NCBI RefSeq assembly: GCF_001653565.1
Contig: NZ_LYPB01000094.1
Location: 83,529 to 147,528 of the forward strand
Reading direction: 5' to 3'
Length of the DNA: 64,000 bases
From: Paenibacillus oryzisoli
Lineage (GTDB): Bacteria; Bacillota; Bacilli; Paenibacillales; NBRC-103111
A program made the translations under genes and the position numbers. Below, piece after piece: positions 16,877 through 26,133 of the stretch. Below the pieces are notes generated by a model. That model had not been told where the DNA came from. It saw only the letters and a program-made list of their open reading frames with translations, and searched no databases. Within the stretch, counting starts at the first letter, position 1. The number at the start of each line of letters is the position of its first letter.

Positions 16877-19104
16877 GGAATCGCATCCTTCCAGACTTTC
16901 GCCAGCTCGCTTACAGGAGACTGGAGACGCTGTTCGTCATTGATTTTCACAGTTAAGTAGGAACCTGTTACTTTTCCGATTTCTTGATATGGTACGCCTT
17001 GGGAAGCGATCCAGTGTTTCAAAGCATCCGCTTTGTCTGGTGTCGCGCTCAATACGATACGAGATTGTGTTTCACTGAACAATGCGAAATCAGGACGCAG
17101 TTCAGAAGTTACGTTAACTTCTGCGCCGATGTTTCCGCTGATACAGCTTTCTGCAAGTGCTACAGCCAAGCCGCCTTCGGACAAGTCATGTGCAGAAGCA
17201 ACTAGACCTTCTTGGATCGCTTTAAGCACTGCGTTTTGCAGGCGTTTCTCGGTAGCCAAGTCCAACTCTGGAGGACGGCCTTCGGTTACACCGTGAATCA
17301 CATATTGGAATTCGCTGCCGCCGAGCTCTGCTTTCGTCTCGCCTAGCAGGATAATGATGTCGCCTTCGTTTTTGAAGTTTTGCGTCGTGATGTGGTCTGT
17401 GTCATGCACAAGACCAACCATTCCGATAACCGGAGTCGGGTAGATCGCGCCCTTGGAGTTTTCGTTATAAAGCGAAACGTTTCCGCCGATAACCGGCGTA
17501 TCCAAGAAGCGGCAAGCTTCTGCCATACCGTCCGTGGATTTCTCCAACTGCCAGAAGATTTCAGGCTTGTCCGGAGAACCGAAGTTCAAGTTATCCGTCA
17601 CTGCAAGCGGCTCAGCACCGGAACAAACGATGTTGCGCGCTGCTTCGGAAACCGCGATACGTCCGCCCACTTCCGGATCAAGGTACACGTAGCGTCCGTT
17701 ACAATCCGTTGTCATCGCAAGACCTTTGCGCGTGCCGCGGATCGTTACGACTGCTGCGTCAGAACCTGGACGCACAGCTGTTTCCGTACGAACCATGTAG
17801 TCATACTGGTTGTAAACCCACTCTTTGCTCGCTACCGTCGGGGACGCGAGCACGGATTTCAGCGCATCCGTCAACTTCGTTACCTCAGGGTAACGAGTTG
17901 TATCGATCGCTGCGCTTGCTTCGTAATAAGCCGGCACTTTGCTTGGCTTATTGTAAACCGGGCACTCGTCAACGAGTGCGCCTACAGGCATGTTCGCCAC
18001 GACTTCACCGTGGTGAATCAATTTCAAGAAACCGTCGTCGGTTACTTTACCGACTTTCGCACAGTGCAAGCCCCAACGCTCGAAGATGCCTTTCGCTTGC
18101 GCCTCATCCTTCGGCTCTACAACGAATAGCATACGCTCTTGGGACTCCGACAACATCATTTCATACGCTGTCATGCCTTCTTCGCGTTGTGGAACTTCAT
18201 CCAGGTACAGCTCCATACCGTTCCCTGCTTTACTTGCCATCTCAGCGGAGGAACACGTAAGTCCCGCTGCACCCATATCTTGAATTCCTAGCACGATGCC
18301 GGAATCGATTAACTCTAAACAAGCTTCTAGGACTAGCTTTTCCATGAACGGATCGCCAACTTGTACCGCTGGACGCTTCGCTTCGGATTCAGCCGTCAAT
18401 TCCTCGGATGCGAATGTCGCACCGTGGATACCGTCGCGGCCAGTTGCCGGGCCTACGTAGAAGACTGGGTTGCCTACACCTTTGGCAACACCGCGTTGGA
18501 TCATGTCGTGGTCGATTAGACCCACGCACATTGCGTTAACGAGCGGGTTACCCTCGTAGCTCTCGTCGAACATCACTTCGCCGCCGACTGTCGGAATCCC
18601 GATACAGTTACCGTATCCAGCGATACCGGAGACAACGTGCTCGAACAAGTACTTCACGCGATCGTTTTCCAATTTACCGAAACGCAAGGAGTTCAATAGC
18701 GCAACTGGGCGTGCGCCCATGGAGAAAATATCACGAATAATACCGCCCACACCTGTCGCCGCGCCTTGGTAAGGCTCGATAGCGGAAGGGTGGTTATGAC
18801 TTTCAATTTTGAAAACAACCGCTTGGTTGTCCCCGATATCTACAATCCCTGCACCTTCACCAGGTCCCATAAGAACGCGAGGTCCTGTAACTGGGAATTT
18901 GCGAAGAACAGGTTTGGAATTTTTGTAAGAACAGTGCTCGGACCACATTACGCTGAATACGCCGATTTCTACATAGTTCGGAGTACGACCAAGGAAACCA
19001 CAAATCTTAGCAAACTCCTCGTCGGTTACACCCATTTGCTTGTAAATCTTCTGTTCCGCGATTTGTTCCGGGGATGGTTCCTTAGCGGATAGCTGCTGCG
19101 TCAT
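16861..19104 (-). CDS. purL: FGAM synthase, large (PurL) subunit
   Basis: 747 residues from ATG at 19104 (GGAGGG site; the upstream ATG at 19122 is too far). Small-type PurL that needs PurQ and PurS as partners for glutamine-dependent amination of FGAR. Motifs: EHCSYKNSKPVLR, MGPGEGAGIVDIG, KIESHNHPSAIEPYQGAATG, GNPVFYVGPATGRDGIHGA, HDLSEGGLAVALAE. Overlaps the purQ 3' end by 23 bases. Confidence 0.97.
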   Translation of the reverse strand: MTQQLSAKEPSPEQIAEQKIYKQMGVTDEEFAKICGFLGRTPNYVEIGVFSVMWSEHCSYKNSKPVLRKFPVTGPRVLMGPGEGAGIVDIGDNQAVVFKIESHNHPSAIEPYQGAATGVGGIIRDIFSMGARPVALLNSLRFGKLENDRVKYLFEHVVSGIAGYGNCIGIPTVGGEVMFDESYEGNPLVNAMCVGLIDHDMIQRGVAKGVGNPVFYVGPATGRDGIHGATFASEELTAESEAKRPAVQVGDPFMEKLVLEACLELIDSGIVLGIQDMGAAGLTCSSAEMASKAGNGMELYLDEVPQREEGMTAYEMMLSESQERMLFVVEPKDEAQAKGIFERWGLHCAKVGKVTDDGFLKLIHHGEVVANMPVGALVDECPVYNKPSKVPAYYEASAAIDTTRYPEVTKLTDALKSVLASPTVASKEWVYNQYDYMVRTETAVRPGSDAAVVTIRGTRKGLAMTTDCNGRYVYLDPEVGGRIAVSEAARNIVCSGAEPLAVTDNLNFGSPDKPEIFWQLEKSTDGMAEACRFLDTPVIGGNVSLYNENSKGAIYPTPVIGMVGLVHDTDHITTQNFKNEGDIIILLGETKAELGGSEFQYVIHGVTEGRPPELDLATEKRLQNAVLKAIQEGLVASAHDLSEGGLAVALAESCISGNIGAEVNVTSELRPDFALFSETQSRIVLSATPDKADALKHWIASQGVPYQEIGKVTGSYLTVKINDEQRLQSPVSELAKVWKDAIPCLMA

Positions 19105-19777
19105 GTTTTTCCCTCCAAGCACTTAGAATTGATGTGAACATTTTCTTACCGTCTGCGGAGCCTAGAATCTCATGAATGGCGCGCTCAGGATGGGGCATCA
19201 TACCCACTACGTTCCCTGCTTTGTTGCTGATTCCTGCGATATCATCAAGTGATCCGTTCGGGTTGTTGCCCGCTTCATAACGGAACACGATTTGGTTATT
19301 CTCTTGCAAATCTTTCAATGTAGCTTCGTCACAGTAGTAGTTGCCTTCACCGTGCGCAATCGGAATGTTGATCAATTCACCTTCCGCATAATCACGCGTG
19401 AACGCCGTTGTATTGTTCTCAACTTTCAGAACCGCTTGGTGACAGCGGAATTTCATGCCGTTATTGCGCAGCAAGGCCCCTGGCAGCAAACGAGCTTCCG
19501 TCAACACTTGGAATCCGTTACAAATACCTAGAATGTACTTGCCTTCTTCCGCAGCTTTCACGACAGCCTTCATGACATTCGTAAACTGAGCAATCGCTCC
19601 ACAACGCAGGTAATCCCCGTAAGAGAATCCTCCTGGTACTAGGATGCAATCATATTTGGACAAGTCGCCGTCCGTATGCCACACATAGTCAACGGGTTGA
19701 CCAATTGTATCTTCAATCGCTTTGTACAAGTCGATATCGCAATTCGATCCCGGGAACACAAGAACCGCAAAATTCAT
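19082..19777 (-). CDS. purQ: FGAM synthase, glutaminase (PurQ) subunit
   Basis: 231 residues, class I glutamine amidotransferase. Triad: Cys in ILGICNGFQVL, His and Glu in MMPHPERA. FPGSNCDID at the N-terminus is typical. ATG at 19777 follows AGGAGGAAG. It releases ammonia for PurL. Confidence 0.97.
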   Translation of the reverse strand: MNFAVLVFPGSNCDIDLYKAIEDTIGQPVDYVWHTDGDLSKYDCILVPGGFSYGDYLRCGAIAQFTNVMKAVVKAAEEGKYILGICNGFQVLTEARLLPGALLRNNGMKFRCHQAVLKVENNTTAFTRDYAEGELINIPIAHGEGNYYCDEATLKDLQENNQIVFRYEAGNNPNGSLDDIAGISNKAGNVVGMMPHPERAIHEILGSADGKKMFTSILSAWREKHDAAAIR

Positions 19778-19855
19778 GACTTCTTCCTCCTAAAAGTTGT
19801 GCTGTAGTAAAACTTCAAACTCTCTCGCAAGCATGTACGTGGGCTAACCCTCTTA

Positions 19856-20095
19856 TTACACTAGTTCGTAACGGTAGTCTTCGATTACTGTGTTTGCAAG
19901 CAACTTCTCGCACATTGCTTTTACGCGTGTTTCCGCTTCTGCTCTGTCTGTAGTACCAAGCTCAAGCTCCAAATATTTACCGATGCGCACTTTGCCAACT
20001 TCTTCGAAGCCCATGGAGTGAAGTGCTCCTTGAACAGCTGTTCCTTGCACGTCCAATACGTTCTGTTTAATCGTTACATAAACTGTTGCTTTCAT
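19856..20095 (-). CDS. purS: FGAM synthase, PurS subunit
   Basis: 79 residues. Small scaffold protein of the PurLQS complex: MKATVYVTIKQNVLDVQGTA, MGFEEVGKVRIGKYLELEL. ATG at 20095 follows GAGGAG. Normal length. Confidence 0.96.
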   Translation of the reverse strand: MKATVYVTIKQNVLDVQGTAVQGALHSMGFEEVGKVRIGKYLELELGTTDRAEAETRVKAMCEKLLANTVIEDYRYELV

Positions 20096-20210
20096 CGTGA
20101 AATCGCTCCTCAGCGTTATTTTAAATATAGTTAGTAAGAATATGTTTCACTTATTACATCGGCTATATTTCTTGATAAACGCACCCATCCATCAAGGACT
20201 GCGTAGCCGT

Positions 20211-21113
20211 TTATTTCGAGTCAACCAAGCGGTGCAGAATGCCTTTATATCGGTTCGAAGTCTCTTCCACTACGGATGCTGGAAGTTCGTCCGGTTCACT
20301 ATTTTTGTCCCAGCCAGATCCCGCCAAATATGTGCGAACAGGCTCTTTGTCCATGGAATCAATCTCGATATCCAACGCATATTTATCTTCTGACCAATAA
20401 CGGGAAGAATCCGGTGTGAAAATCTCATCAATTATAATAAGTTCGCCCGCATAAAAACCGAATTCAAACTTCGTATCTGCCAAAATAATGCCTTTTTGCT
20501 CACAGATGGAATGCGCCAACACGTACAGCATGATGCTGCGCTCTTGCAATGCGTAGGTCAGCTCTTCACCAACCAACTCTTTCATTTGCGCTAGCGAAAT
20601 ATCTTCGTCATGACCGACATCGTTTTTCGCTGCTGGTGTGAAAATCGGTTCTGCCAAGCGCTGATTTTTGCGCAGGCCTTCAGGTAGTGGAATACCGTTA
20701 ATTTCCCCGGTTTTCTCGTACTGTCTCCAGCCATTCCCCGTAATGTAGCCACGCACCACGCACTCGATGGAGATACGCTCTGCCTTTTTCGCTACAATAA
20801 TACGTTCCTTCAACAATTCACGATCTTCCGCACTTGGAATAATCGCTTGAAGCTTCTCAACATCCGTGTGGATGATGTGATTGTTCATATAACCGCTAGT
20901 AATACCGAACCAGTACTTGCTGAGTGCATTCAGCACATACCCTTTATCCGGAACACCAGGCTTCAAAATATAATCAAAAGCCGAAATTCGATCCGTTACC
21001 ACGATCAAAAAGCTATCGCCAAGATCATACAATTCACGTACTTTGCCTTTGTGCACAAGGGGTGCATTAATCATTTCCTCAGCTGTATCTACGATCACGC
21101 CTGCGTTTGCCAC
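20211..21113 (-). CDS. purC: SAICAR synthetase
   Basis: 300 residues from GTG at 21113 (AAGGGAG 8 nt upstream; another GTG at 21122 would add three residues). It condenses CAIR with aspartate using ATP. Motifs: LVHKGKVRELYDLGD, VTDRISAFDYILKPGVPDKG, VVRGYITGNGWRQYEKTG, LADTKFEFGF, DEIFTPDSSRYWSED. It is the longer (about 300 aa) class of PurC, unlike the 240-aa Bacillus enzyme. Confidence 0.96.
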   Translation of the reverse strand: MANAGVIVDTAEEMINAPLVHKGKVRELYDLGDSFLIVVTDRISAFDYILKPGVPDKGYVLNALSKYWFGITSGYMNNHIIHTDVEKLQAIIPSAEDRELLKERIIVAKKAERISIECVVRGYITGNGWRQYEKTGEINGIPLPEGLRKNQRLAEPIFTPAAKNDVGHDEDISLAQMKELVGEELTYALQERSIMLYVLAHSICEQKGIILADTKFEFGFYAGELIIIDEIFTPDSSRYWSEDKYALDIEIDSMDKEPVRTYLAGSGWDKNSEPDELPASVVEETSNRYKGILHRLVDSK

Positions 21114-21155
21114 GAATTCCACTCCCTTTCCCCTAGGTAAATGTATCTCTATCTT

Positions 21156-22451
21156 CTAGTTCAAACCAAGACGGTCAAAGATCGTACTTACATGTTTCAA
21201 ATGCCAGCTAGGATCGAAGCAATCTGCGATTTCTTCTGGGCTAAGCACTTCGGTGATGACCGATGTGTTCTCAACGATTTCGCGGAAGGAGCGTTGCTCT
21301 TCCCATGCTTGCATCGCTCTCGGTTGTACCGTATCGTATGCTTGCTCACGGGCAAAACCTTTGTCGATCAACTTCGTCATCACGCGGCCAGAGAAAGGAA
21401 CATCGTACGTGCTGCGCATGTTGCGTTTCATATTTTCAGGGAATACCGTCAAATTCTTGATGATGTTGCCAAGACGGTTCAGCATGTAGTTCAACAGCTG
21501 CGTCGAATCTGGCAGGATGATACGCTCTACGGAAGAATGCGAAATATCGCGCTCATGCCATAGCGTCACGTTCTCATAAGCGGACACCATGTGTCCACGA
21601 ATAACACGGGATAGACCAGAAATGCTCTCGCAACCGATAGGGTTACGTTTGTGCGGCATTGCGGAGGAACCTTTTTGACCTTTGGCAAACGGCTCTTCCA
21701 CTTCACGGAACTCGCTCTTCTGAAGCGCACGGATTTCTGTTGCGAATTTGTCCATGGAAGTCGCGATTAGCGCTAATGTAGCCATGTAATCTGCGTGGCG
21801 GTCACGTTGCAGTGTTTGTGTCGAGATTGGAGCTGGCGTTGTGCCTAGCTTCTCGCACACATATTGCTCAACGAACGGATCAATGTTCGCGTACGTGCCT
21901 ACTGCTCCTGAGATTTTACCGAATTGCACGCCATTCGCAGCGGTACGGAAACGCTCCAGGTTACGCTTCATTTCTTCGTACCATAGCGCCATTTTCAAAC
22001 CAAATGTTGTTGGCTCTGCATGAACACCATGCGTTCTGCCCATCATCGCTGTATCTCTATGTTCGATCGCTTTATTGCGAAGAATTTCAATGAAATTAAT
22101 GATGTCTTTCTCCAAAATTTCGTTTGCTTGTCTCAATAAGTAGCCCATCGCTGTATCAACAACGTCAGTTGAAGTCAAACCGTAGTGAACCCATTTGCGC
22201 TCAGGCCCCAATGTTTCGGATACAGCACGTGTGAATGCAATAACGTCATGACGCGTCTCTTGCTCGATTTCGTAGATGCGGTCGATGTTGAAGCTCGCTT
22301 TTTCGCGCAATACTTTGACATCTTCCTTCGGAATAACGCCAAGCTCTGCCCAAGCCTCGCAAGAAAGAATTTCTACTTCCAAATACGCTTGAAATTTATT
22401 CTGTTCTGTCCAAATGCTTGCCATCTCAGGGCGTGTATAACGATCGATCAT
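21156..22451 (-). CDS. purB: Adenylosuccinate lyase
   Basis: 431 residues. It removes fumarate from SAICAR and from adenylosuccinate. Signature loop GSSAMPHKRNPIGCE, plus MGRTHGVHAEPTTFG and VHYGLTSTDVVDTA with the catalytic His and Ser. ATG at 22451 follows TGGAGGAA. 25 bp after purK. Confidence 0.97.
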   Translation of the reverse strand: MIDRYTRPEMASIWTEQNKFQAYLEVEILSCEAWAELGVIPKEDVKVLREKASFNIDRIYEIEQETRHDVIAFTRAVSETLGPERKWVHYGLTSTDVVDTAMGYLLRQANEILEKDIINFIEILRNKAIEHRDTAMMGRTHGVHAEPTTFGLKMALWYEEMKRNLERFRTAANGVQFGKISGAVGTYANIDPFVEQYVCEKLGTTPAPISTQTLQRDRHADYMATLALIATSMDKFATEIRALQKSEFREVEEPFAKGQKGSSAMPHKRNPIGCESISGLSRVIRGHMVSAYENVTLWHERDISHSSVERIILPDSTQLLNYMLNRLGNIIKNLTVFPENMKRNMRSTYDVPFSGRVMTKLIDKGFAREQAYDTVQPRAMQAWEEQRSFREIVENTSVITEVLSPEEIADCFDPSWHLKHVSTIFDRLGLN

Positions 22452-22476
22452 GTTCCGTTCCTCCAGTTGTTGTCTT

Positions 22477-23649
22477 TTACTTACTTTCCCAAATGCCTGT
22501 CTGTTCTATCCAAGTCAATGCTTTCTCAACATCGTCGGTTAAAAGGTTGATGTGACCCATTTTGCGTTTCTCTTTCGCTTCTTTCTTGCCGTACAAATGA
22601 AGTTTGGCAGAGACGCCTAACGTTTCATTCTCTAGGAAGCCTGGATCCGCAAGTCGATCGTGCAGCGGCGCAATGTGCTCGCCTAGCAGATTGACCATGA
22701 CCACAGGCGTCAACAATTCCGTTGAGCCCAGAGGCAAATTACAAATCGCGCGTACATGCTGCTCGAACTGCGAAGTCCGGCAAGCTTCCATCGTGTAATG
22801 CCCGGAATTGTGCGGGCGTGGCGCAAGCTCGTTGACGTACAGTTGACCATCCTTGGTTAGGAATAGCTCAACTGCAATGAGCCCGATGACACCGAGCGAC
22901 TCCGCGATACGAATCGCGAGTTCTTCGGCTGCCTTCTGCACGGGCACTGGAATACGTGCCGGTACGATGGATTCGTGCAGAATATTATGTACATGTATAT
23001 TTTCAGCGGCAGGAAATGCTTTAACCTCACCGCGTGGACTTCTAGCTGCAATAACGGATAATTCTTTGTCAAAATGAATGAATTGTTCGAGCACTAGCTC
23101 GGTTTTGGCGCGGCTTAGCGTTTCATAAGCTTCTGCGACTTCGTCTAAGGAGCGAAGCACCCATTGCCCTTTGCCGTCATAACCGCCGGTTGCGGTTTTG
23201 AGCACGCATGGAATGCCGAAGCGCTCAGCCGCTTCTCTAAGGTCCGCTTCGCTTTTGATCTCTGCATAAGGCGCTACTGGCACACCTGCTGCTTCAATCG
23301 CTCTTTTTTCACGAAGACGGTGCTGGGTCGTGTATAAAAGATGACTGCCTTGTGGAACATAGGACTCTTCCATCAAGATATTGGTAACGTGCGCGTCGAC
23401 GTTCTCGAACTCGTACGTGATTACGTCCGACAGTGCGGCCAGCTTTCTAGCTGCCTCCACGTCGTCGAAATTCGCCTCAATTTGCGTCGCCACTTGCCCG
23501 CAAGGTGCGTCCTCTGTCGGGTCGAGCGTCACGAAGCGATACCCCATATTGCGTCCGGCTAGCGTCAGCATACGGCCTAATTGCCCGCCGCCAAGGATAC
23601 CGATGGTTCCGCCTGGCCCAATCACCTTACCGCTGGAAGTGTCACTCAT
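22477..23649 (-). CDS. purK: 5-(Carboxyamino)imidazole ribonucleotide synthase
   Basis: 390 residues, ATP-grasp. It makes N5-CAIR from AIR, bicarbonate and ATP. GILGGGQLGRMLTLAGRNMG at the N-terminus; VLKTATGGYDGKGQWVL and NELAPRPHNSGHYT are family motifs. ATGA overlap with the purE stop suggests coupling; its own ribosome site is weak. Confidence 0.97.
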   Translation of the reverse strand: MSDTSSGKVIGPGGTIGILGGGQLGRMLTLAGRNMGYRFVTLDPTEDAPCGQVATQIEANFDDVEAARKLAALSDVITYEFENVDAHVTNILMEESYVPQGSHLLYTTQHRLREKRAIEAAGVPVAPYAEIKSEADLREAAERFGIPCVLKTATGGYDGKGQWVLRSLDEVAEAYETLSRAKTELVLEQFIHFDKELSVIAARSPRGEVKAFPAAENIHVHNILHESIVPARIPVPVQKAAEELAIRIAESLGVIGLIAVELFLTKDGQLYVNELAPRPHNSGHYTMEACRTSQFEQHVRAICNLPLGSTELLTPVVMVNLLGEHIAPLHDRLADPGFLENETLGVSAKLHLYGKKEAKEKRKMGHINLLTDDVEKALTWIEQTGIWESK

Positions 23650-24134
23650 AGGTTGTCACTGCTTTCTAGCACCGTTTGCGTGATGCGCGCACGGCGTGCT
23701 TTCACTCTCGCTTGAATATCTGGGTCAAATGCGCCCAGAATTTGTCCAGCGAGCAAACCTGCATTCGTAGCACCTGCATGGCCGATCGCAACGGTAGCAA
23801 CCGGAATGCCGCCTGGCATTTGCACGATAGAAAGCAAAGAGTCCATACCATTCAGCGTAGACGTTTTGACTGGAACACCAATAACCGGTAGCTCCGTTTT
23901 GGCTGCAACCATTCCTGGTAAATGCGCCGCACCGCCTGCTCCGGCAATAATGACTTGTAACCCACGTTCGATAGCCGATGCTGCATAATCAAACATCAGA
24001 TCTGGCGTTCTATGCGCGGAGACAACCTTCTTCTCATACGCTATACCCAGTTCGTCCAACATATCACAAGCATGCTTCATCGTTTCCCAATCCGACTGGC
24101 TTCCCATAATTACACCAACACGTACCGTCGTCAT
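23646..24134 (-). CDS. purE: N5-CAIR mutase
   Basis: 162 residues, class I PurE. VGVIMGSQSDWETMKHA, the catalytic SAHRTPDLMF loop and AGAGGAAHLPGMVAAKT. First gene of the operon, 130 bp below the riboswitch aptamer. Confidence 0.97.
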   Translation of the reverse strand: MTTVRVGVIMGSQSDWETMKHACDMLDELGIAYEKKVVSAHRTPDLMFDYAASAIERGLQVIIAGAGGAAHLPGMVAAKTELPVIGVPVKTSTLNGMDSLLSIVQMPGGIPVATVAIGHAGATNAGLLAGQILGAFDPDIQARVKARRARITQTVLESSDNL

Positions 24135-24210
24135 CTTAAACCCACTTTCGTCACCTATATAATAGAAAAATGCCCAGAGCTAGAATTCACGATTCTACAC
24201 GCTGGACAGC

Positions 24211-24261
24211 AAAAGAACCGAATGCAAAAAGACCATCATTTCCTATGGTTCCCCTCATTCG
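24211..24261 (-). terminator. Likely terminator of the purine riboswitch expression platform
   Basis: On the minus strand CGAATG/CATTCG arms enclose an ACCAT/ATGGT inner stem and are followed by GTTCTTTT. It begins four bases after the aptamer P1 helix. The competing antiterminator was not resolved. Confidence 0.5.
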
Positions 24262-24264
24262 TTT

Positions 24265-24333
24265 CCTCGTAGTCCAAAAATTCATGGTTTTTGGGTAGAT
24301 ACTTCCAGGCCTTATTCCTGATTTTATACGAGT
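24265..24333 (-). ncRNA. Purine riboswitch aptamer, guanine/hypoxanthine type
   Basis: The 69-nt stretch has P1 arms CTCGTA/TACGAG, the J1/2 TATAA, the P2 loop with GAATAAGG, J2/3 GAAGTATCTACC, the P3 loop CCATGAAT and J3/1 GACTAC. The base that pairs with the ligand (position 74 in the xpt numbering) is C, which predicts guanine/hypoxanthine rather than adenine. It sits between the promoter and purE, as in Bacillus. Confidence 0.88.
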
Positions 24334-24378
24334 TGATTCGACATTTTCAATTAGTGCGGCTTCATTTCCCGCTTTCCT

Positions 24379-24408
24379 AGTTTACTACCAACTGACGTGC
24401 CATGTCAA
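24379..24408 (-). promoter_or_regulatory. Promoter of the pur operon
   Basis: Perfect TTGACA (24403-24408), 18-nt spacer, TAAACT (24379-24384), about 45 nt before the aptamer. Confidence 0.65.
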
Positions 24409-24415
24409 TTTGAAA

Positions 24416-24456
24416 AAACGAACGTTTTTCTCTTATTTCTTTTAAATAGTTCGCTT
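24416..24456 (-). promoter_or_regulatory. PurR-type PurBox pair
   Basis: Inverted CGAAC half-sites at 24419-24423 and 24449-24453, each followed by a T-rich run, lie just upstream of the -35. Bacillus PurR (PRPP-responsive) binds two inverted CCGAACAWT boxes about 16 bp apart; the arrangement matches, though the first C of each box is lost. Confidence 0.6.
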
Positions 24457-24609
24457 TTTAGGCGCAATTTCTAGCTTTTACCTGTTGCAGAGTAAAGCTG
24501 CATTTCTCAACGGTTTCTCAACATCTACATGGAATCCTGCGATGTCCCCTGGACATCTATATTACTTCTGTAACAATCTTTCATATTTTTCGACAATCAC
24601 GAGTGGTAG

Positions 24610-24639
24610 GCCACGGTCTGAGCGTTGTCAGGCCGTGGC
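24610..24639. other. Isolated GC-rich inverted repeat
   Basis: GCCACGG/CCGTGGC arms, 16-nt loop, no T tract on either strand. It stands between the pur promoter region and the 24663 repeat element; no gene is seen from 24457 to 24957. Confidence 0.4.
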
Positions 24640-24662
24640 TGGGTAGCTTCTGGGGATTAGCA

Positions 24663-24843
24663 GGATTTTCTACATCTATTTCTAGCGAAAACTAGCCTTT
24701 GGAGCGTTTAAATGGATTTTCTACATCTAATTTTGCTCGAAATGCCCCATTTGACGAAATCCGCCTGAAATAACGGGAGAAAATCCAGTTAGTTTGCCGA
24801 ATACCCTGATTCCGCTTGAAATAGCTGCATAAAATCCAGTTAG
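24663..24843. repeat. Four-motif 51-bp-phased intergenic element, type I
   Basis: GGATTTTCTACATCTA occurs at 24663 and 24714 (51 bp). The inverted AAAATCCAGTTAG occurs at 24780 and 24831 (51 bp). The sequence between the motifs is not conserved with the other elements. Noncoding. Confidence 0.8.
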
Positions 24844-24908
24844 CTTGGGTCAGTTTGTTCAGAGATAACACCTTACATCATCCCCCAGCTATCAAACAAA
24901 TAAATAAA

Positions 24909-24934
24909 CACACTGACATAAAGTTGTCAGTGTG
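24909..24934. other. Perfect 10-bp hairpin, possible terminator
   Basis: CACACTGACA/TGTCAGTGTG arms with a 6-nt loop. The minus-strand side is followed by TTTATTTATTTG, which would suit termination, but no intact minus-strand gene lies upstream. Confidence 0.45.
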
Positions 24935-24957
24935 CACCGTTTACAATACTCATATAG

Positions 24958-25152
24958 ACCATACTTGCATGTTGATAATATGGATGCCACACTTACAAAC
25001 TTGAAGGCCATGGAGCCGTAGAGTACGAACCATCTACACACCGCAGCGAAGTATTCATCACGGCTTCCGTCATCAATCCTTTTGGCAACGTGCTCGGCAT
25101 TAGGTACAATGCTCATTATTTGCAAATCGTAACAACCACTAATCGGAGGTGA
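24958..25152 (+). pseudogene. Glyoxalase/VOC-family remnant
   Basis: One frame reads LHVDNMDATLTNLKA, typical of the middle of VOC proteins. A second frame, starting within a few bases, reads GAVEYEPSTHRSEVFITASVINPFGNVLGI then AHYLQI, the usual C-terminal half, and stops at 25150-25152. The N-terminal half is missing and the two pieces are out of frame. The stop overlaps the ribosome site of the next gene. Confidence 0.6.
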
Positions 25153-25161
25153 CTATCATTT

Positions 25162-25722
25162 ATGATCATAGATAAACTAGTACAAGTAGAAACGCGACAA
25201 GAATGGCGTGAGTGGCTAGTTAACAATCACAATACAGAGAGTTATTGTTGGCTAGTTCCTACTCAGCGCACTTCCATGAGTTACATTGACTTTGTGGAAG
25301 AAGCCTTATGCTTTGGCTGGATTGACAGCACAACAAAGAAAGTTGATGACTCCCACACAGCACAACGCTTCTCCCCTCGGAAAAAAAAGAGCAAATGGAC
25401 AGAGCTCAATAAAGAGCGTGTCCGGCGGTTAGATAAATTAGGCCTCATGACAGAAGTTGGGCATGAAGTATTGCCTGATATGAACACGGCCTCTTTCACC
25501 ATAGATGAAGATATTTTGAGGCAATTGCGTCAGGACGAAGTGCTCTATGGTCATTTTCAATCCTTGCCAGCACTCTACGTGAGAGTGAAACTCGACAATA
25601 TTCAGTCGGTACGAAAAGACGCAACGTTGTATCAGAATCGTTTGACCAAGTTCATTGAACATACCCGTCTCAATCAACTATATGGACAATGGCATGATTA
25701 CGGTCGGCTACTGGCGTACTAG
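25162..25722 (+). CDS. YdeI/OmpD-associated family protein
   Basis: 186 residues. VETRQEWREWLVNNH, ALCFGWIDSTTKKVDD and RFSPRKKKSKWTELNKERVRRL are the hallmark blocks of this widespread family, some members of which have been linked to bacteriocin or stress protection; biochemical role unknown. ATG at 25162 follows GGAGGTGA. It converges with the truncated regulator at 25736, 14 bp away. Confidence 0.8.
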   Translation: MIIDKLVQVETRQEWREWLVNNHNTESYCWLVPTQRTSMSYIDFVEEALCFGWIDSTTKKVDDSHTAQRFSPRKKKSKWTELNKERVRRLDKLGLMTEVGHEVLPDMNTASFTIDEDILRQLRQDEVLYGHFQSLPALYVRVKLDNIQSVRKDATLYQNRLTKFIEHTRLNQLYGQWHDYGRLLAY

Positions 25723-25735
25723 TATTCAAATTGAC

Positions 25736-26008
25736 TTACGAACATACGGCAGCTTCATATCGTAAAGAGGTTCCTCCAACCGCCAACTCATTCACTAATC
25801 CTAGCTGTTTAAAAACGTGCAGAGAACTGTTAACGGTCATTGCGTTCACATGCGGATACTCGCCGACCATTGCCTCGCAAATATCCTTCACCGCCACGTA
25901 ACTTTCCTGTTCATATAGATACGTTAGCAACGCTCGCCGTTGCGGAGTTAACGGGATATTTCTAGCTCGCATCCGCTGTAAGGCTTGATTCAGATCATGT
26001 TTGACCAT
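25736..26008 (-). pseudogene. Truncated PerR/Fur-family regulator (DNA-binding half only)
   Basis: 90 residues from ATG at 26008 (GAGGAGG site; the ATG at 26029 is upstream of this site). ALQRMRARNIPLTPQRRALL, then the winged helix and FKQLGLVNELAVGG, match the N-terminal half of PerR. The frame stops directly after the wing (SLRYEAAVCS), so the metal-sensing and dimerisation domain, normally about 55 further residues, is absent. The neighbouring gene occupies the space where it should be. A short DNA-binding protein might still act as a dominant competitor, but loss of function is simpler. Confidence 0.7.
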
Positions 26009-26133
26009 TAGGGTAACCTCCTCTTTCATTTCTCATTGTATGGTGTGCATCGACTTAGGGTTCGATCATTGCACCTAATGTCGTATCTTGATTCAGGGCT
26101 GCCATAAGTAATGGATGAAAAGTATAACATTAA

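Noticed and set aside
17380..18129. 249-codon plus-strand frame within purL
   Set aside because: Antisense shadow of conserved purL sequence.
24892..25125. 77-codon minus-strand frame
   Set aside because: It is the reverse of the glyoxalase remnant, whose plus-strand residues match a known family.
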